Positions 15,787 through 24,157 of a DNA stretch of 35,660 nucleotides are shown one piece after another (positions within the stretch are counted from its first letter, which is position 1; each line of letters opens with the position of its first letter). A program made the position numbers and the translations under genes. This DNA comes from Candidatus Fermentithermobacillaceae bacterium. GTDB taxonomy: Bacteria; Bacillota; Sulfobacillia; Fermentithermobacillales; Fermentithermobacillaceae. Location: positions 1-35,660 of the forward strand of contig DUSI01000015.1 of the NCBI GenBank assembly GCA_012842685.1. Reading direction: 5' to 3'. The notes under the pieces were generated by a model. It did no database searches, was not told the DNA's origin, and saw only the letters and a program-made list of their open reading frames with translations.

Positions 15787-17190
15787 CTATTCCGCCGCAG
15801 GGGCCGAAGCCTTGGCGAGCCTGGGCGCGAGGTACTTCTCGGCGTTCTTGTCGGATATGCGCTTGAGCTCGCTCCTGGGCAACATGGTCATGAGATCCCA
15901 GCCGATATCCAGGGTCTCCTCGATGGACCGGTTTTCGTTCATCCCCTGCTTGATGAACCTGTTTTCGAACTCGTCGGCGAACCTAAGGAACACCTTGTCC
16001 GTTTCGCTCAAAGCGGCTTCGCCCAAGACGACCGCCAGCTCGCGGGCTTCTCTACCCCGGTCGTAGGCGTCGGAAAGCTGGTTCAGGACGTCGGCATGGT
16101 CTTCGCGGGTCTTACCGTGGCCGATACCCTTGTCCTTAAGCCTCGAAAGGGAGATGGAAATGTTGATGGGCGGGTAAATGCCCTTCTTGTGGAGGTCCCT
16201 GGACAAGATGACCTGGCCTTCCGTGATGTAGCCCGTAAGGTCCGGGATCGGGTGGGTCTTGTCATCTTCCGGCATGGTCAGGATCGGGATCTGGGTGATG
16301 GAACCCTTCTTCCCCTGAATCCGGCCTGCACGCTCGTAAATCTGTGAGAGGTCGGTGTACATGTAACCGGGATAGCCGCGGCGTCCGGGCACTTCTTTCC
16401 TCGCGGCAGACACTTCACGGAGCGCCTCGGCGTAGTTGGTCATGTCGGTGAGGATAACGAGCACGTGCATGTCGCGTTCAAACGCCAGGTACTCGGCGAC
16501 CGTGAGAGCCATACGCGGCGTCGCGATCCTCTCGATAACCGGGTCGTTGGCGAGGTTTATGAAAAGCACGGCCCTGTCGATAGCGCCTGTCCTGCGGAAG
16601 TCGGCCATGAAGTAATCCGCTTCCTCGAAAGTGATCCCCATGGCAGCGAACACGACCGCAAAGGGCTCGCTGCCCGTGAGAACCGTCGCCTGACGCGCGA
16701 TCTGCGCCGCCAGCTGGGCATGGGGTAGCCCGGCGCCCGAGAACACGGGTAGTTTCTGGCCGCGCACCAGCGGGTTCATGCAGTCGATGCCCGAAATGCC
16801 CGTCTGGATGAACTCAGACGGATAGGCCCTGGCGTACGGGTTTATGGGGCTGCCGTTGATGTCCAGTCTCTTTTCGGGGATGATCTTTGGCCCGCCGTCT
16901 ATCGGGTTCCCGGCCCCGTCGAAGATCCTTCCCAGGATGTCGGGAGACACGGGGATCTCGAGCACCTTTCCGAGGAACCTGACCTTGGAACCCTTTACGT
17001 CAAGCCCCGACGTCCCTTCGAATATCTGGACAAGGGCCTTCCCGGCCGAGGCCTCAAGGACGCGGCCCCTGCGGATCTGCCCATCGCCCGTCTCCACCTC
17101 GACCAGTTCGTCGTAGTGGACCTCGCGGACCTGTTCTACTACGATAAGCGGCCCCGCTATTTCAGATATGGTCGTGTATTCAAGCGGCAT
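15787..17190 (-). CDS. atpB: V-type ATP synthase/ATPase subunit B (non-catalytic)
   Basis: A 467-residue subunit B beginning [20 protein letters not shown]. The nucleotide-binding region reads [10 protein letters not shown] in place of a P-loop, the hallmark of the non-catalytic B subunit. Also present are [35 protein letters not shown] and [20 protein letters not shown]. Three B subunits alternate with three A subunits in the head. The frame is open for 35 more codons upstream, but the conserved N-terminus and the AGGGGGAG site support the ATG at 17190. That start leaves a 16-base gap after subunit A. Confidence 0.97.
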   Translation of the reverse strand: MPLEYTTISEIAGPLIVVEQVREVHYDELVEVETGDGQIRRGRVLEASAGKALVQIFEGTSGLDVKGSKVRFLGKVLEIPVSPDILGRIFDGAGNPIDGGPKIIPEKRLDINGSPINPYARAYPSEFIQTGISGIDCMNPLVRGQKLPVFSGAGLPHAQLAAQIARQATVLTGSEPFAVVFAAMGITFEEADYFMADFRRTGAIDRAVLFINLANDPVIERIATPRMALTVAEYLAFERDMHVLVILTDMTNYAEALREVSAARKEVPGRRGYPGYMYTDLSQIYERAGRIQGKKGSITQIPILTMPEDDKTHPIPDLTGYITEGQVILSRDLHKKGIYPPINISISLSRLKDKGIGHGKTREDHADVLNQLSDAYDRGREARELAVVLGEAALSETDKVFLRFADEFENRFIKQGMNENRSIEETLDIGWDLMTMLPRSELKRISDKNAEKYLAPRLAKASAPAAE

Positions 17191-17206
17191 CCCAAACTCC
17201 CCCTGC

Positions 17207-18994
17207 CTATCTCCTATCCTTAACGCTTGCCATTTCCGCCTCGATCTCCGCCGAGATGTCGGCCATAATCCTCTGGCACGTGGCGTCCCACTCATCCTCG
17301 GGAGTGACGCGCGCCCTGGCTATCCTCTCCTTGACCGGGAGAGAAGATATCCTTTCGATGCGGACGCCCTCGTCTATAGCCTGGAGCGCCTTGTGGTGGA
17401 ACGTGAGGATCGCCTGGAGAATACCGTACATCTTCTTCTGGGAGCAGTAGGTGTCCACATCGTGGAACGCGCTCTGGTACAGGAAGTCCTCGCGCAGCGA
17501 CTTGGCGGTGTCCAGTATCATCCTCTGCCTGGGCGAGAGAGAATCTATGCCGACAAGGCGCACGATCTCAGTGAGTTCGGCTTCCTGCTGCAAGAGGGAC
17601 ATGGCTTCGTCCCTGAGCTCGGGGAAATCGGGCCCTACGTTGGCCCTGAAGTACTCGTCCAGCCTATCGGTATACAGCGAGTAACTGGTGAGCCAGTTGA
17701 TCGCCGGGAAGTGTTTCCTAGCGGCCAGCCTGTCGTCAAGGCCCCAGAAGACTTTCACGATGCGGAGCGTAGCCTGGGTAACGGGCTCGGAGAGGTCTCC
17801 GCCCTGGGGCGAGACCGCGCCGATGACCGACACGGCGCCTTCTCGGTCTTCCTGGCCGAGCACCTTGACCCTGCCCGCGCGCTCGTAGAACTCGGCGAGC
17901 CTCGAACCGAGGTACGCCGGATACCCTTCCTCGCCGGGCATCTCCTCGAGACGGCCGGAGATCTCGCGCATGGCCTCGGCCCAACGGGACGTGGAGTCGG
18001 CCATCAGGGCCACGTCGTAGCCCATATCCCTGTAATACTCGGCGATAGTGATGCCGGTGTAGATGGACGCTTCGCGCGCGGCAACCGGCATATTGGAAGT
18101 GTTGGCCACGAGGACGGTACGTTCCATGAGAGGGCGTCCAGACCTCGGGTCTTTGAGCTCGGGGAACTCCATCAGTACGTCGGTCATCTCGTTGCCGCGC
18201 TCGCCGCACCCTACGTAGACGATGATGTCGGCGTTTGCCCACTTGGCCAGCTGGTGCTGGATAACCGTCTTGCCGCTCCCGAAGGGACCGGGGACGCAGG
18301 CGGTGCCGCCCTTGGCGATCGGGAAGAAGGCGTCGATCACCCTCTGCCCCGTCACGAGCTGTTCGTTCGGCGGGAGCTTCTCCCTGGCAGGCCTCGACCT
18401 TCTTACAGGCCACCTCTGCCTCATGGTGACGGGTATCTCGTTCCCGCCGGCTTCGAGCACCACTACGGTCTCAACGACGGTGAAATCGCCTTCGTTTATG
18501 CTCTTGACCGTTGCCTCCCCTACCCCTGGAGGCACCATCACCCTGTGCTCAACGAGAGGAGTCTCTTGGACGACGCCCAGGATAGTCCCCGCCGTCACCC
18601 TATCGCCCGGCTTCACTTTCGGCACGAAGTGCCACTTCTTCTCGTGATCGAGCCCTGGGACATCGATACCTCTGGCGATGTAGCTTCCCGCCATCTTGGC
18701 GATGACGTTGAGGGGCCTTTGGATTCCGTCATAAATGGCACCTATGAGTCCGGGTCCGAGCTCTACCGAAAGAGGCGCTCCCGTGGAAACCACCGGTTCT
18801 CCGGGGCCAAGGCCTGAGGTCTCTTCGTAGACCTGTATGGAAGCGGTGTCGCCCCTCAGCTCGATTATCTCTCCAACGACCCCCATGGTCCCGACTCGCA
18901 CCACGTCGTACATGCGGGAACCGGCCATGCCCGTGGCTACCACCAGGGGCCCGGATACTTTCACTATCTGTCCTCTCACCTGGCCATTAGACAC
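17207..18994 (-). CDS. atpA: V-type ATP synthase/ATPase subunit A (catalytic)
   Basis: A 595-residue catalytic subunit. The P-loop [18 protein letters not shown] lies around residue 235. The long non-homologous insert typical of V-type A subunits precedes it. Downstream are [11 protein letters not shown] and [19 protein letters not shown], the latter in a segment conserved across A subunits. ATP hydrolysis or synthesis occurs at the A-B interface. The GTG at 18994 (V-S-N-G-Q-V-R-G) matches the usual N-terminus. The ribosome site (GGGAGAGG) is about 12 bases away, slightly distant. A longer frame to 19036 would overlap subunit F and looks artificial. Confidence 0.97.
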   Translation of the reverse strand: MSNGQVRGQIVKVSGPLVVATGMAGSRMYDVVRVGTMGVVGEIIELRGDTASIQVYEETSGLGPGEPVVSTGAPLSVELGPGLIGAIYDGIQRPLNVIAKMAGSYIARGIDVPGLDHEKKWHFVPKVKPGDRVTAGTILGVVQETPLVEHRVMVPPGVGEATVKSINEGDFTVVETVVVLEAGGNEIPVTMRQRWPVRRSRPAREKLPPNEQLVTGQRVIDAFFPIAKGGTACVPGPFGSGKTVIQHQLAKWANADIIVYVGCGERGNEMTDVLMEFPELKDPRSGRPLMERTVLVANTSNMPVAAREASIYTGITIAEYYRDMGYDVALMADSTSRWAEAMREISGRLEEMPGEEGYPAYLGSRLAEFYERAGRVKVLGQEDREGAVSVIGAVSPQGGDLSEPVTQATLRIVKVFWGLDDRLAARKHFPAINWLTSYSLYTDRLDEYFRANVGPDFPELRDEAMSLLQQEAELTEIVRLVGIDSLSPRQRMILDTAKSLREDFLYQSAFHDVDTYCSQKKMYGILQAILTFHHKALQAIDEGVRIERISSLPVKERIARARVTPEDEWDATCQRIMADISAEIEAEMASVKDRR

Positions 18995-19001
18995 AGCCGC
19001 A

Positions 19002-19325
19002 TCATTCCTCTCCCTTGAGCAGGATGTTGGCTCCAACCGCCCGCTCGACTCGTTTCCTCAAGAGCTCCATGCCCAGCCCTTTCGGCCGCCTGGCATCAGG
19101 CAAGATCGTGACGACCGGCTTCGGCTTCTCGTAAAGCGGCTGGAGCTCTTCTCTAAGCATCTCGGCTATCTCCTCGGTCACGAGGAGCACGGCGAAATCA
19201 TCTCTCAAAATCTTGTCCAGTTTCTCCCGGGCCTCGCTCACGTTATCCGCCGCGAAGGCAACGGCTCCAGAGGCTTTGAACCCGAGCACCGCGTCTCTTT
19301 GACCCAAGACGGCGACTTTAGACAT
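19002..19325 (-). CDS. atpF: V-type ATP synthase/ATPase subunit F
   Basis: A subunit of about 107 residues that begins [15 protein letters not shown]. It contains [20 protein letters not shown] and ends with [10 protein letters not shown] and a final amphipathic helix. Subunit F is a small Rossmann-like protein that sits on the D-axle and modulates coupling. The ATG at 19325 overlaps the end of subunit C by eight bases, indicating translational coupling. An upstream in-frame GTG (19334) would add three residues. It ends just before the subunit A start. Confidence 0.93.
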   Translation of the reverse strand: MSKVAVLGQRDAVLGFKASGAVAFAADNVSEAREKLDKILRDDFAVLLVTEEIAEMLREELQPLYEKPKPVVTILPDARRPKGLGMELLRKRVERAVGANILLKGEE

Positions 19326-20376
19326 AAGTCTCACGCAACCTCTCGGCTATCTCCTGCGCGGGAAGGTCTGACTCTTTTCCCGACAGGATTACCCTAAGGT
19401 TTCTAACCTCGTTTTCCTTGGCGAAAAGGTACCCGAACACCGGCTCCGGGCCGATGGAGTAGTACTTGGCATTCCTTACGACGCCCATAAGCGCGTTGTC
19501 GCAAGACCTCTCCCACCTGGTGAGAGACTCCCGCTTCTCGGCCGCCTGGGCACCCGAAACCGCGAGGCTTTCCCAGGGAGTACCTCTGAAGACGGTACTG
19601 ATGCCTGAAAACCCGTCTTTGTACGCGCCGAGAATCTTTCCTGCCGGGACGTCCCCTCCGGGAAGGATCACTTCCTCGAACAGTTCGGGAGCAAGGCCCA
19701 TCCGGAGCCCGCGCATGGATATCCTCAGGTTAACCAAGTCCACTTCCGCCTTCTGGAACACTCTCAGCCCTGCGTAGCCGTAGCGCCTAAACACCCTCGC
19801 AAACCAGTCATAGTACCTGCGGTCTATCAGGCTGTCGACTCTCAGAGAGAGAAGCCCTTCGTGGGTGCTCTCCCGGCTTCCCTCGATGAGCTCCACCGCC
19901 TGACGGTAGGTTTGTCCGAGGGTATCGCAGAAAGAAGCGATCTCTTTCTTGCTCACCCTAGAGCCCAAGAGCCTCTCAGCCTCAGACAGAGTTTCGTCGG
20001 GATGGAGATCCGCGCCGAAGTTCCCGAGGGGCGAGAGGGCTTCTTTGTCGAGCGGGGTATCCAGCTGGAGCGACTTCGCCCGCACCTTCAAGTTGTGGAA
20101 ATCGTTTCGTGCCCGGTAGGCGACGATAAGCATTGGCTCGGGAGAGATCTCGAGGGCATACCCATAAGCCTCGGAAAGCGCCGCGACCAGGGCTTTCCCG
20201 TGTTCCTGAGGGCTCACCGCAGCGAAGAAGGGCCCGTAGAAGGTGTCCCTGAGGGCCAAAACGGCGCGCTCAAGGTCCGCGGCCTCAACGAGCCGCATCA
20301 GGTCGGCGCGCGAGAGGATCTCCCTCTCCTTGATCCTTATGTGTCCAACGGCGCTCGCCCAAGCAAACTCGTTCAA
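19318..20376 (-). CDS. atpC: V-type ATP synthase/ATPase subunit C (d-type stalk socket)
   Basis: A 352-residue all-helical protein homologous to the archaeal/bacterial V-type C subunit. The N-terminal segment is A-V-G-H-I-R-I-K-E-R-E-I-L-S. A central repeat-like part includes F-H-N-L-K-V-R-A-K, and the C-terminal segment is FGYLFAKENEVRNLRVIL, the most conserved part of the family. It connects the central rotor to the membrane K ring. The start is TTG with AGGTGG upstream. The end overlaps subunit F. Confidence 0.93.
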   Translation of the reverse strand: MNEFAWASAVGHIRIKEREILSRADLMRLVEAADLERAVLALRDTFYGPFFAAVSPQEHGKALVAALSEAYGYALEISPEPMLIVAYRARNDFHNLKVRAKSLQLDTPLDKEALSPLGNFGADLHPDETLSEAERLLGSRVSKKEIASFCDTLGQTYRQAVELIEGSRESTHEGLLSLRVDSLIDRRYYDWFARVFRRYGYAGLRVFQKAEVDLVNLRISMRGLRMGLAPELFEEVILPGGDVPAGKILGAYKDGFSGISTVFRGTPWESLAVSGAQAAEKRESLTRWERSCDNALMGVVRNAKYYSIGPEPVFGYLFAKENEVRNLRVILSGKESDLPAQEIAERLRETYV

Positions 20377-20406
20377 CGTCCACCCACCTTTGGCACCGGC
20401 GGCCTC

Positions 20407-21009
20407 TTAAGATCCCTCGCCAAAGAGGATCCTGGCCACCTCGATCTCCAGTTCGTCTTCAAACCTCTTCAGCAGGGCGGGAAATGTGCTGTTCAAAGAC
20501 ACGCCGCCGCTCGTGAGGATGTACCCTCCGCCCAGGGAACCCTCTGCGAATTCGGTTTTCACGGCCGTGGACTTGCCGAGGGAAGAAAGGCGTCTACCAA
20601 GCTCCGCCTCGAAGCCGGTCCCGAGCCGCTCCCGGTCTTCGGCGCCGAACACGACGGTCTCGCTGCCTTGCGCCGCACGCGCCAGAGACTCAAGGATGAG
20701 CTGCCTGTATTCTTCCGCCGGCATTGAGGACAGGGCTTCCCTGGCCTTCAGGAAGGCGCCTTCGATTAGGGCCTGCTTCTCCCTGAGGACGGCCTGCCTC
20801 TGCCTGGCGGCTGCCCTCGTCTTTGCCGTAGCCTCGATTTTCGCGGCTTCGGCTTCCGCGACGCTCAAGATGCCTGCTGCCCGCTCCTCGGCCTCAGCGC
20901 GGGCAGCTTCGATCCGCGCCTTCGCCCTCGCTTCGGCATCGCTCAAGATCTCTTTCGCGGTTTCCTCGGCCCGGCGTCGTATCGTACTCAGGATGTCCTC
21001 AAGAGGCAT
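20407..21009 (-). CDS. atpE: V-type ATP synthase/ATPase subunit E (peripheral stalk)
   Basis: A 200-residue protein. The first ~110 residues form a long Ala/Glu/Arg-rich helix (for example A-E-E-T-A-K-E-I-L-S-D-A-E-A-R-A-K-A-R-I). The globular C-terminal domain contains SLGGGYILTSGGVSLNSTF, the family signature G-G-x-x-x-x-x-x-G-x-x-x-x-x-N. Subunit E pairs with the G/H-type subunit as the stator stalk that resists rotation. It is 12 bases after subunit K and 30 before subunit C. Confidence 0.93.
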   Translation of the reverse strand: MPLEDILSTIRRRAEETAKEILSDAEARAKARIEAARAEAEERAAGILSVAEAEAAKIEATAKTRAAARQRQAVLREKQALIEGAFLKAREALSSMPAEEYRQLILESLARAAQGSETVVFGAEDRERLGTGFEAELGRRLSSLGKSTAVKTEFAEGSLGGGYILTSGGVSLNSTFPALLKRFEDELEIEVARILFGEGS

Positions 21010-21021
21010 CTAGACGGCCCC

Positions 21022-21582
21022 CTAAACCTTGACCGCGAACATGATCAAGAGGACCGACGCAAGAAGTCCCAGAACCGCGTAGGTCTCGACCATAGCGGGC
21101 ATGATTAGGGCTTTACCCGATTCCTCGGGGTGTTTGACGACGATATCCATGCCGGCCAGTGAGACTTTGGCCTGCCAGATACCCGAGAGGAGACATGAGA
21201 TTGCGACCGGGAGGCACGCGAAGATGAACTGCCACCCTTGGGCGATGTCCAGCGCGAGCACGCCGGAGAAGCCGCCCATCTTGAAGATGGCCAAGAAGCC
21301 GACAAGGAATCCGTAGATTCCCTGAGTACCCGGTAGAGCCTGGAGCAGCAAGAGGCGTCCGAACTTCTCGGGATCTTCCGAAGTGATGGCCGCGGCCTTT
21401 TCTCCAGTTATTCCCGTACCGATGATGGACCCGATCCCGCTGACGAAAACCGCGATACCGGCGCCGATTAGGGCAAGGCCGTTCCCGCCGAGGGCCGGGC
21501 CAAAGAACACCCCTATGGCCAGGGCCACAAGGATGATGGCCATTCCTGCTGCGAACCAGACGTTAGCATTACCTCCGAACAA
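21022..21582 (-). CDS. atpK: V-type ATPase proteolipid subunit K, Na+-site type, with an extra N-terminal hydrophobic segment
   Basis: A membrane rotor-ring subunit of 186 residues made of two helical hairpins. Residues that bind Na+ in Enterococcus hirae NtpK are all present: Leu83, Thr86 and Gln87 in LPGTQG, Gln137 in S-G-I-W-Q, and Glu166 in M-V-E-T-Y-A. Spacing within each half is identical to NtpK (L-x2-T-Q, and 29 residues from Gln to Glu). This favours Na+ as the coupling ion. Ahead of the first hairpin is an added hydrophobic stretch (VWFAAGMAIILVALAIGVFFG) that NtpK lacks. It may be a fifth helix or a cleaved leader. The TTG at 21582 has AGGAGGGG six bases upstream; an earlier ATG at 21609 has none, so the TTG is preferred. 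Confidence 0.93.
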   Translation of the reverse strand: MFGGNANVWFAAGMAIILVALAIGVFFGPALGGNGLALIGAGIAVFVSGIGSIIGTGITGEKAAAITSEDPEKFGRLLLLQALPGTQGIYGFLVGFLAIFKMGGFSGVLALDIAQGWQFIFACLPVAISCLLSGIWQAKVSLAGMDIVVKHPEESGKALIMPAMVETYAVLGLLASVLLIMFAVKV

Positions 21583-21612
21583 ATCCGACCCCTCCTGAAT
21601 TATGCTCATTCA

Positions 21613-23619
21613 TTAGTCAAGGGCTTGAACTGACACATTCTCGCTCACGCGTTTAAGCGGCCTGAACGGTGTACCTCCCCCCTCGAAGAACTTGGTGAAG
21701 AACTCAACAAACTGAAGTCGCCCGGCGTGTATGAAGCTTCCGAGGACGTTGATTACAAGGTTGAACACGTGTCCGCCGGCTAAGATCACCGGCACCAAGA
21801 CCCAGCCCACATACGGGATCATGCTCGATACGAGCTGGGAGATCTTGTTCACCACGACACCGATGATGGCGCTGGCGAGACCCAGTGCCAGGAGCCTCGA
21901 GTACGAAAGGGTGTCTGAGAAGTACGAGACAATGCCGTAGAGGCCGTAGAGCCCAGAGAACGGTTTGAGGAGTATGTTCTTCTGACCTCTCGAGGCCCCG
22001 TACATGACCATGAGCGCCCCCACGACCATGATGTAGAAGGGAAGGCGGCCCTCTATCATGCCGGCTTTAGACAGGACCCACAGGACCAGCCCGGGCAGGA
22101 ACACGAGCCACGAGCCAGAAGACCATATTCCCTCCGCGTAATCCCCCTGCCTGAAGCTGCTCAGCATTTTGACGCCGATCCCGACCCATACGTGGATGAT
22201 CCCGAAGCCGAATGAAACCAGCATCATGGTCAGCGGGTCCTCAATTGGGTTTAGGAGCGCGAGGTTCGCGAAAAACCTCTCGATGGCAGTCCCAGGCAAG
22301 AACACGGAAAAAAGGTCGGCCAGCCAGCTGTTGGTCGCCGCCCCGGCAAGGAACGTGGAAAGCCCGCAGTACATGAGAAGGCGCGGCAGCTTGTCTGCGG
22401 GATACTTCAGGCCCTGGCTCCTGATGAACCACCAGGCCCCGATGGTGAGGAGAATCCCGTAGACCGCGTCACCCAGACAGATCCCGAAGAAGATCCAGAA
22501 GAAAGGCGCGAGAAACGGGGTTGGGTCGATCTCGTCGTACTTCGGGAAACCGAAAATGTTGGTTATCACTTCGAAAGGAGCTATGATCGGGTGGTTCTCC
22601 AGTAGCACTGGTACATCGTCATCCGGAGAAGGATCCTCCGCGACGAGCTCCATCTCCTTAAACTCTTTGAGGCCATCCTGAAGCCTGTCCAGGTCTTTGG
22701 CCCTAACATAACCCTCGATAACCAGCGTGAAGGCCGTCCTGGCGACCGACTGCCCGAGCCTTTCCAGGTTCTCTTTATCCAGATAGTAGTCGATGAGAGC
22801 CATGATATCCATCATCGAAGAAGACAGCTTCCGGTCTTCAGAAACTATCTCTTCTTGCTCGGCGCTGAGTTCCGTGATCCTTCCCTCAAGCGCCTGAAGC
22901 CTGTCTTTCACCGTGGCCCCCTGGACGAGAGACTCCTTGAACGTCACAACCCGCCCGCCGAGGGCGGCAACGAGGGACGCGGCGTCGCCCGGCGAAGCAC
23001 CGTAGGCCACCAGCCATACTCCCGATTCGGAGCGGTCTTGCCAGAGGACCTCGTAATGAACCGGCCCGTAGGCCTGTCCTTCTCCGAGCCTCCCCAGAGC
23101 CGCGCTGGGAAGCACCGCCAGGGTGCTGTAGCAAAGCTGCGTGGCGCCCAGCATGTCAAGGGGAATGTCCAGGGCCTCCCACTGGGAAATGGCCTTTACT
23201 TCCTCGCCTAGCCTCGACAGCTCTTCGGCTATCTCACCAAGGCGCTTCTCGTGGGACCGTGCCTTCTGGTAGACGGCTTCGATATCGTACTCCGCAGTGA
23301 GCTTCCTGAGGGCGTTCAGGGACATTTCCGGCTTCTTGCCGGTAAATCCATCGATGAACGACTTTTTGACGGGAGCGTACTTCCAGAAATAATCCTTGAG
23401 GAATTGCAGCTTTGAGAGGGAGTCAGAGACCTCTTCGGGTATCTCGACAGGTTCCCGGGCTATAGCATCCCCGCCCGAGCTTTCGGCCGTAAGGATGCGT
23501 GGCCCCGACTTCTCCGACGTGAGGTGGAAAATCCCAAGGTCTCGGAGGCGCTCAAATATAGGGCCCCTCAGGTCCTTCGCGGCGTATATGGTGATCTTCT
23601 TCATCCGTGCAACGGCCAT
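21613..23619 (-). CDS. atpI: V-type ATP synthase/ATPase subunit I (a-type stator, ion path)
   Basis: A 668-residue subunit. About 370 N-terminal residues are cytoplasmic and helical (beginning A-V-A-R-M-K-K-I-T-I-Y). The C-terminal half has seven to eight membrane helices starting near DPTPFLAPFFWIFFGICLGD. The conserved arginine that faces the ring glutamate is in T-L-S-Y-S-R-L-L-A-L-G-L. The end contains GSFIHAGRLQFVEFFTKFFEGGG, which closely matches the family. The subunit supplies the two half-channels for ion passage. It is preceded by the H-type stalk subunit (42 bases) and followed by K. Confidence 0.96.
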   Translation of the reverse strand: MAVARMKKITIYAAKDLRGPIFERLRDLGIFHLTSEKSGPRILTAESSGGDAIAREPVEIPEEVSDSLSKLQFLKDYFWKYAPVKKSFIDGFTGKKPEMSLNALRKLTAEYDIEAVYQKARSHEKRLGEIAEELSRLGEEVKAISQWEALDIPLDMLGATQLCYSTLAVLPSAALGRLGEGQAYGPVHYEVLWQDRSESGVWLVAYGASPGDAASLVAALGGRVVTFKESLVQGATVKDRLQALEGRITELSAEQEEIVSEDRKLSSSMMDIMALIDYYLDKENLERLGQSVARTAFTLVIEGYVRAKDLDRLQDGLKEFKEMELVAEDPSPDDDVPVLLENHPIIAPFEVITNIFGFPKYDEIDPTPFLAPFFWIFFGICLGDAVYGILLTIGAWWFIRSQGLKYPADKLPRLLMYCGLSTFLAGAATNSWLADLFSVFLPGTAIERFFANLALLNPIEDPLTMMLVSFGFGIIHVWVGIGVKMLSSFRQGDYAEGIWSSGSWLVFLPGLVLWVLSKAGMIEGRLPFYIMVVGALMVMYGASRGQKNILLKPFSGLYGLYGIVSYFSDTLSYSRLLALGLASAIIGVVVNKISQLVSSMIPYVGWVLVPVILAGGHVFNLVINVLGSFIHAGRLQFVEFFTKFFEGGGTPFRPLKRVSENVSVQALD

Positions 23620-23661
23620 ACCTGCGCCGGACGGGCCTTGTCGGCTTTCCCGGCTCCCTCC

Positions 23662-23979
23662 CTACAACGCCTTCTTAACCCTGGAGACTATCGTTTCGAC
23701 CGCGTCCTGCAGCCTGGAAGCGTAAGCTTCCCTCAAGGAGGCGATCTCCTTTTCGGCTTCTTCCAGGTATGCTTTCTCCAGCGCATCCGAAGATGCGGTC
23801 GCCCTTTCAATGAGGCGCCTGGCTTTGGACTGGGCATCCTCGACGGCTTCTTGGAGGAGCCGTTCGGCCTCTTTGTCGGCTGCGGCGAGTATCTCTCTGG
23901 CCTTGGCTCTCGCGGACTCCAGGGCCTCGGCCGCCATTTTCTCGGCTTCAAGGATCGCGTCCAGTTCCTTCTTGGCCAT
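23662..23979 (-). CDS. atpH: V-type ATPase peripheral-stalk subunit (G/H type)
   Basis: A 105-residue, almost entirely helical protein rich in Ala, Glu, Lys and Arg. Right-handed coiled-coil periodicity runs from A-I-L-E-A-E-K-M-A-A-E to the end at V-S-R-V-K-K-A-L. Position as first gene of the operon, directly before subunit I, and composition identify it as the small stalk subunit (AhaH/NtpF equivalent) that pairs with subunit E. No ribosome binding site is evident before the ATG. An in-frame TAA lies nine codons upstream, so no longer start is possible. The leader contains a hairpin that may affect initiation. Confidence 0.85.
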   Translation of the reverse strand: MAKKELDAILEAEKMAAEALESARAKAREILAAADKEAERLLQEAVEDAQSKARRLIERATASSDALEKAYLEEAEKEIASLREAYASRLQDAVETIVSRVKKAL

Positions 23980-23999
23980 GTGCGTGCCACGAAACCGGT

Positions 24000-24014
24000 C
24001 CGGTTACAAACCGG
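24000..24014 (-). repeat. Perfect hairpin just upstream of the V-type ATPase operon
   Basis: CCGGTT-TGT-AACCGG on the minus strand is a perfect 6-bp stem with a 3-base loop, 21 bases before the first ATPase start codon. Next to it is the 10-base palindrome GGGGCGCCCC (24022-24031). Together they form a structured leader. No convincing sigma-A promoter was found in 24015-24157. Confidence 0.5.
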
Positions 24015-24157
24015 CCGGGCCGGGGCGCCCCTCCTCTTCGCAAGTCTCTGGGCAAATCGCCCGCCTTATCTCTGCTCTCAGCATTCTGCCCTGACGAAAT
24101 AACATCTGCCGGGCAAGAAGAAATCCCTGCCGCCTGCAGATTACATAAAGTGTTCTT

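Noticed and set aside
17168-18817. A 549-codon open frame on the plus strand
   Set aside because: It is antisense to ATPase subunit A, whose family motifs are complete; there is no ribosome site or motif in the plus frame.
18995-19036. Longer N-terminus of ATPase subunit A
   Set aside because: The added residues overlap the subunit F coding end and do not resemble the family N-terminus; the GTG at 18994 fits better.
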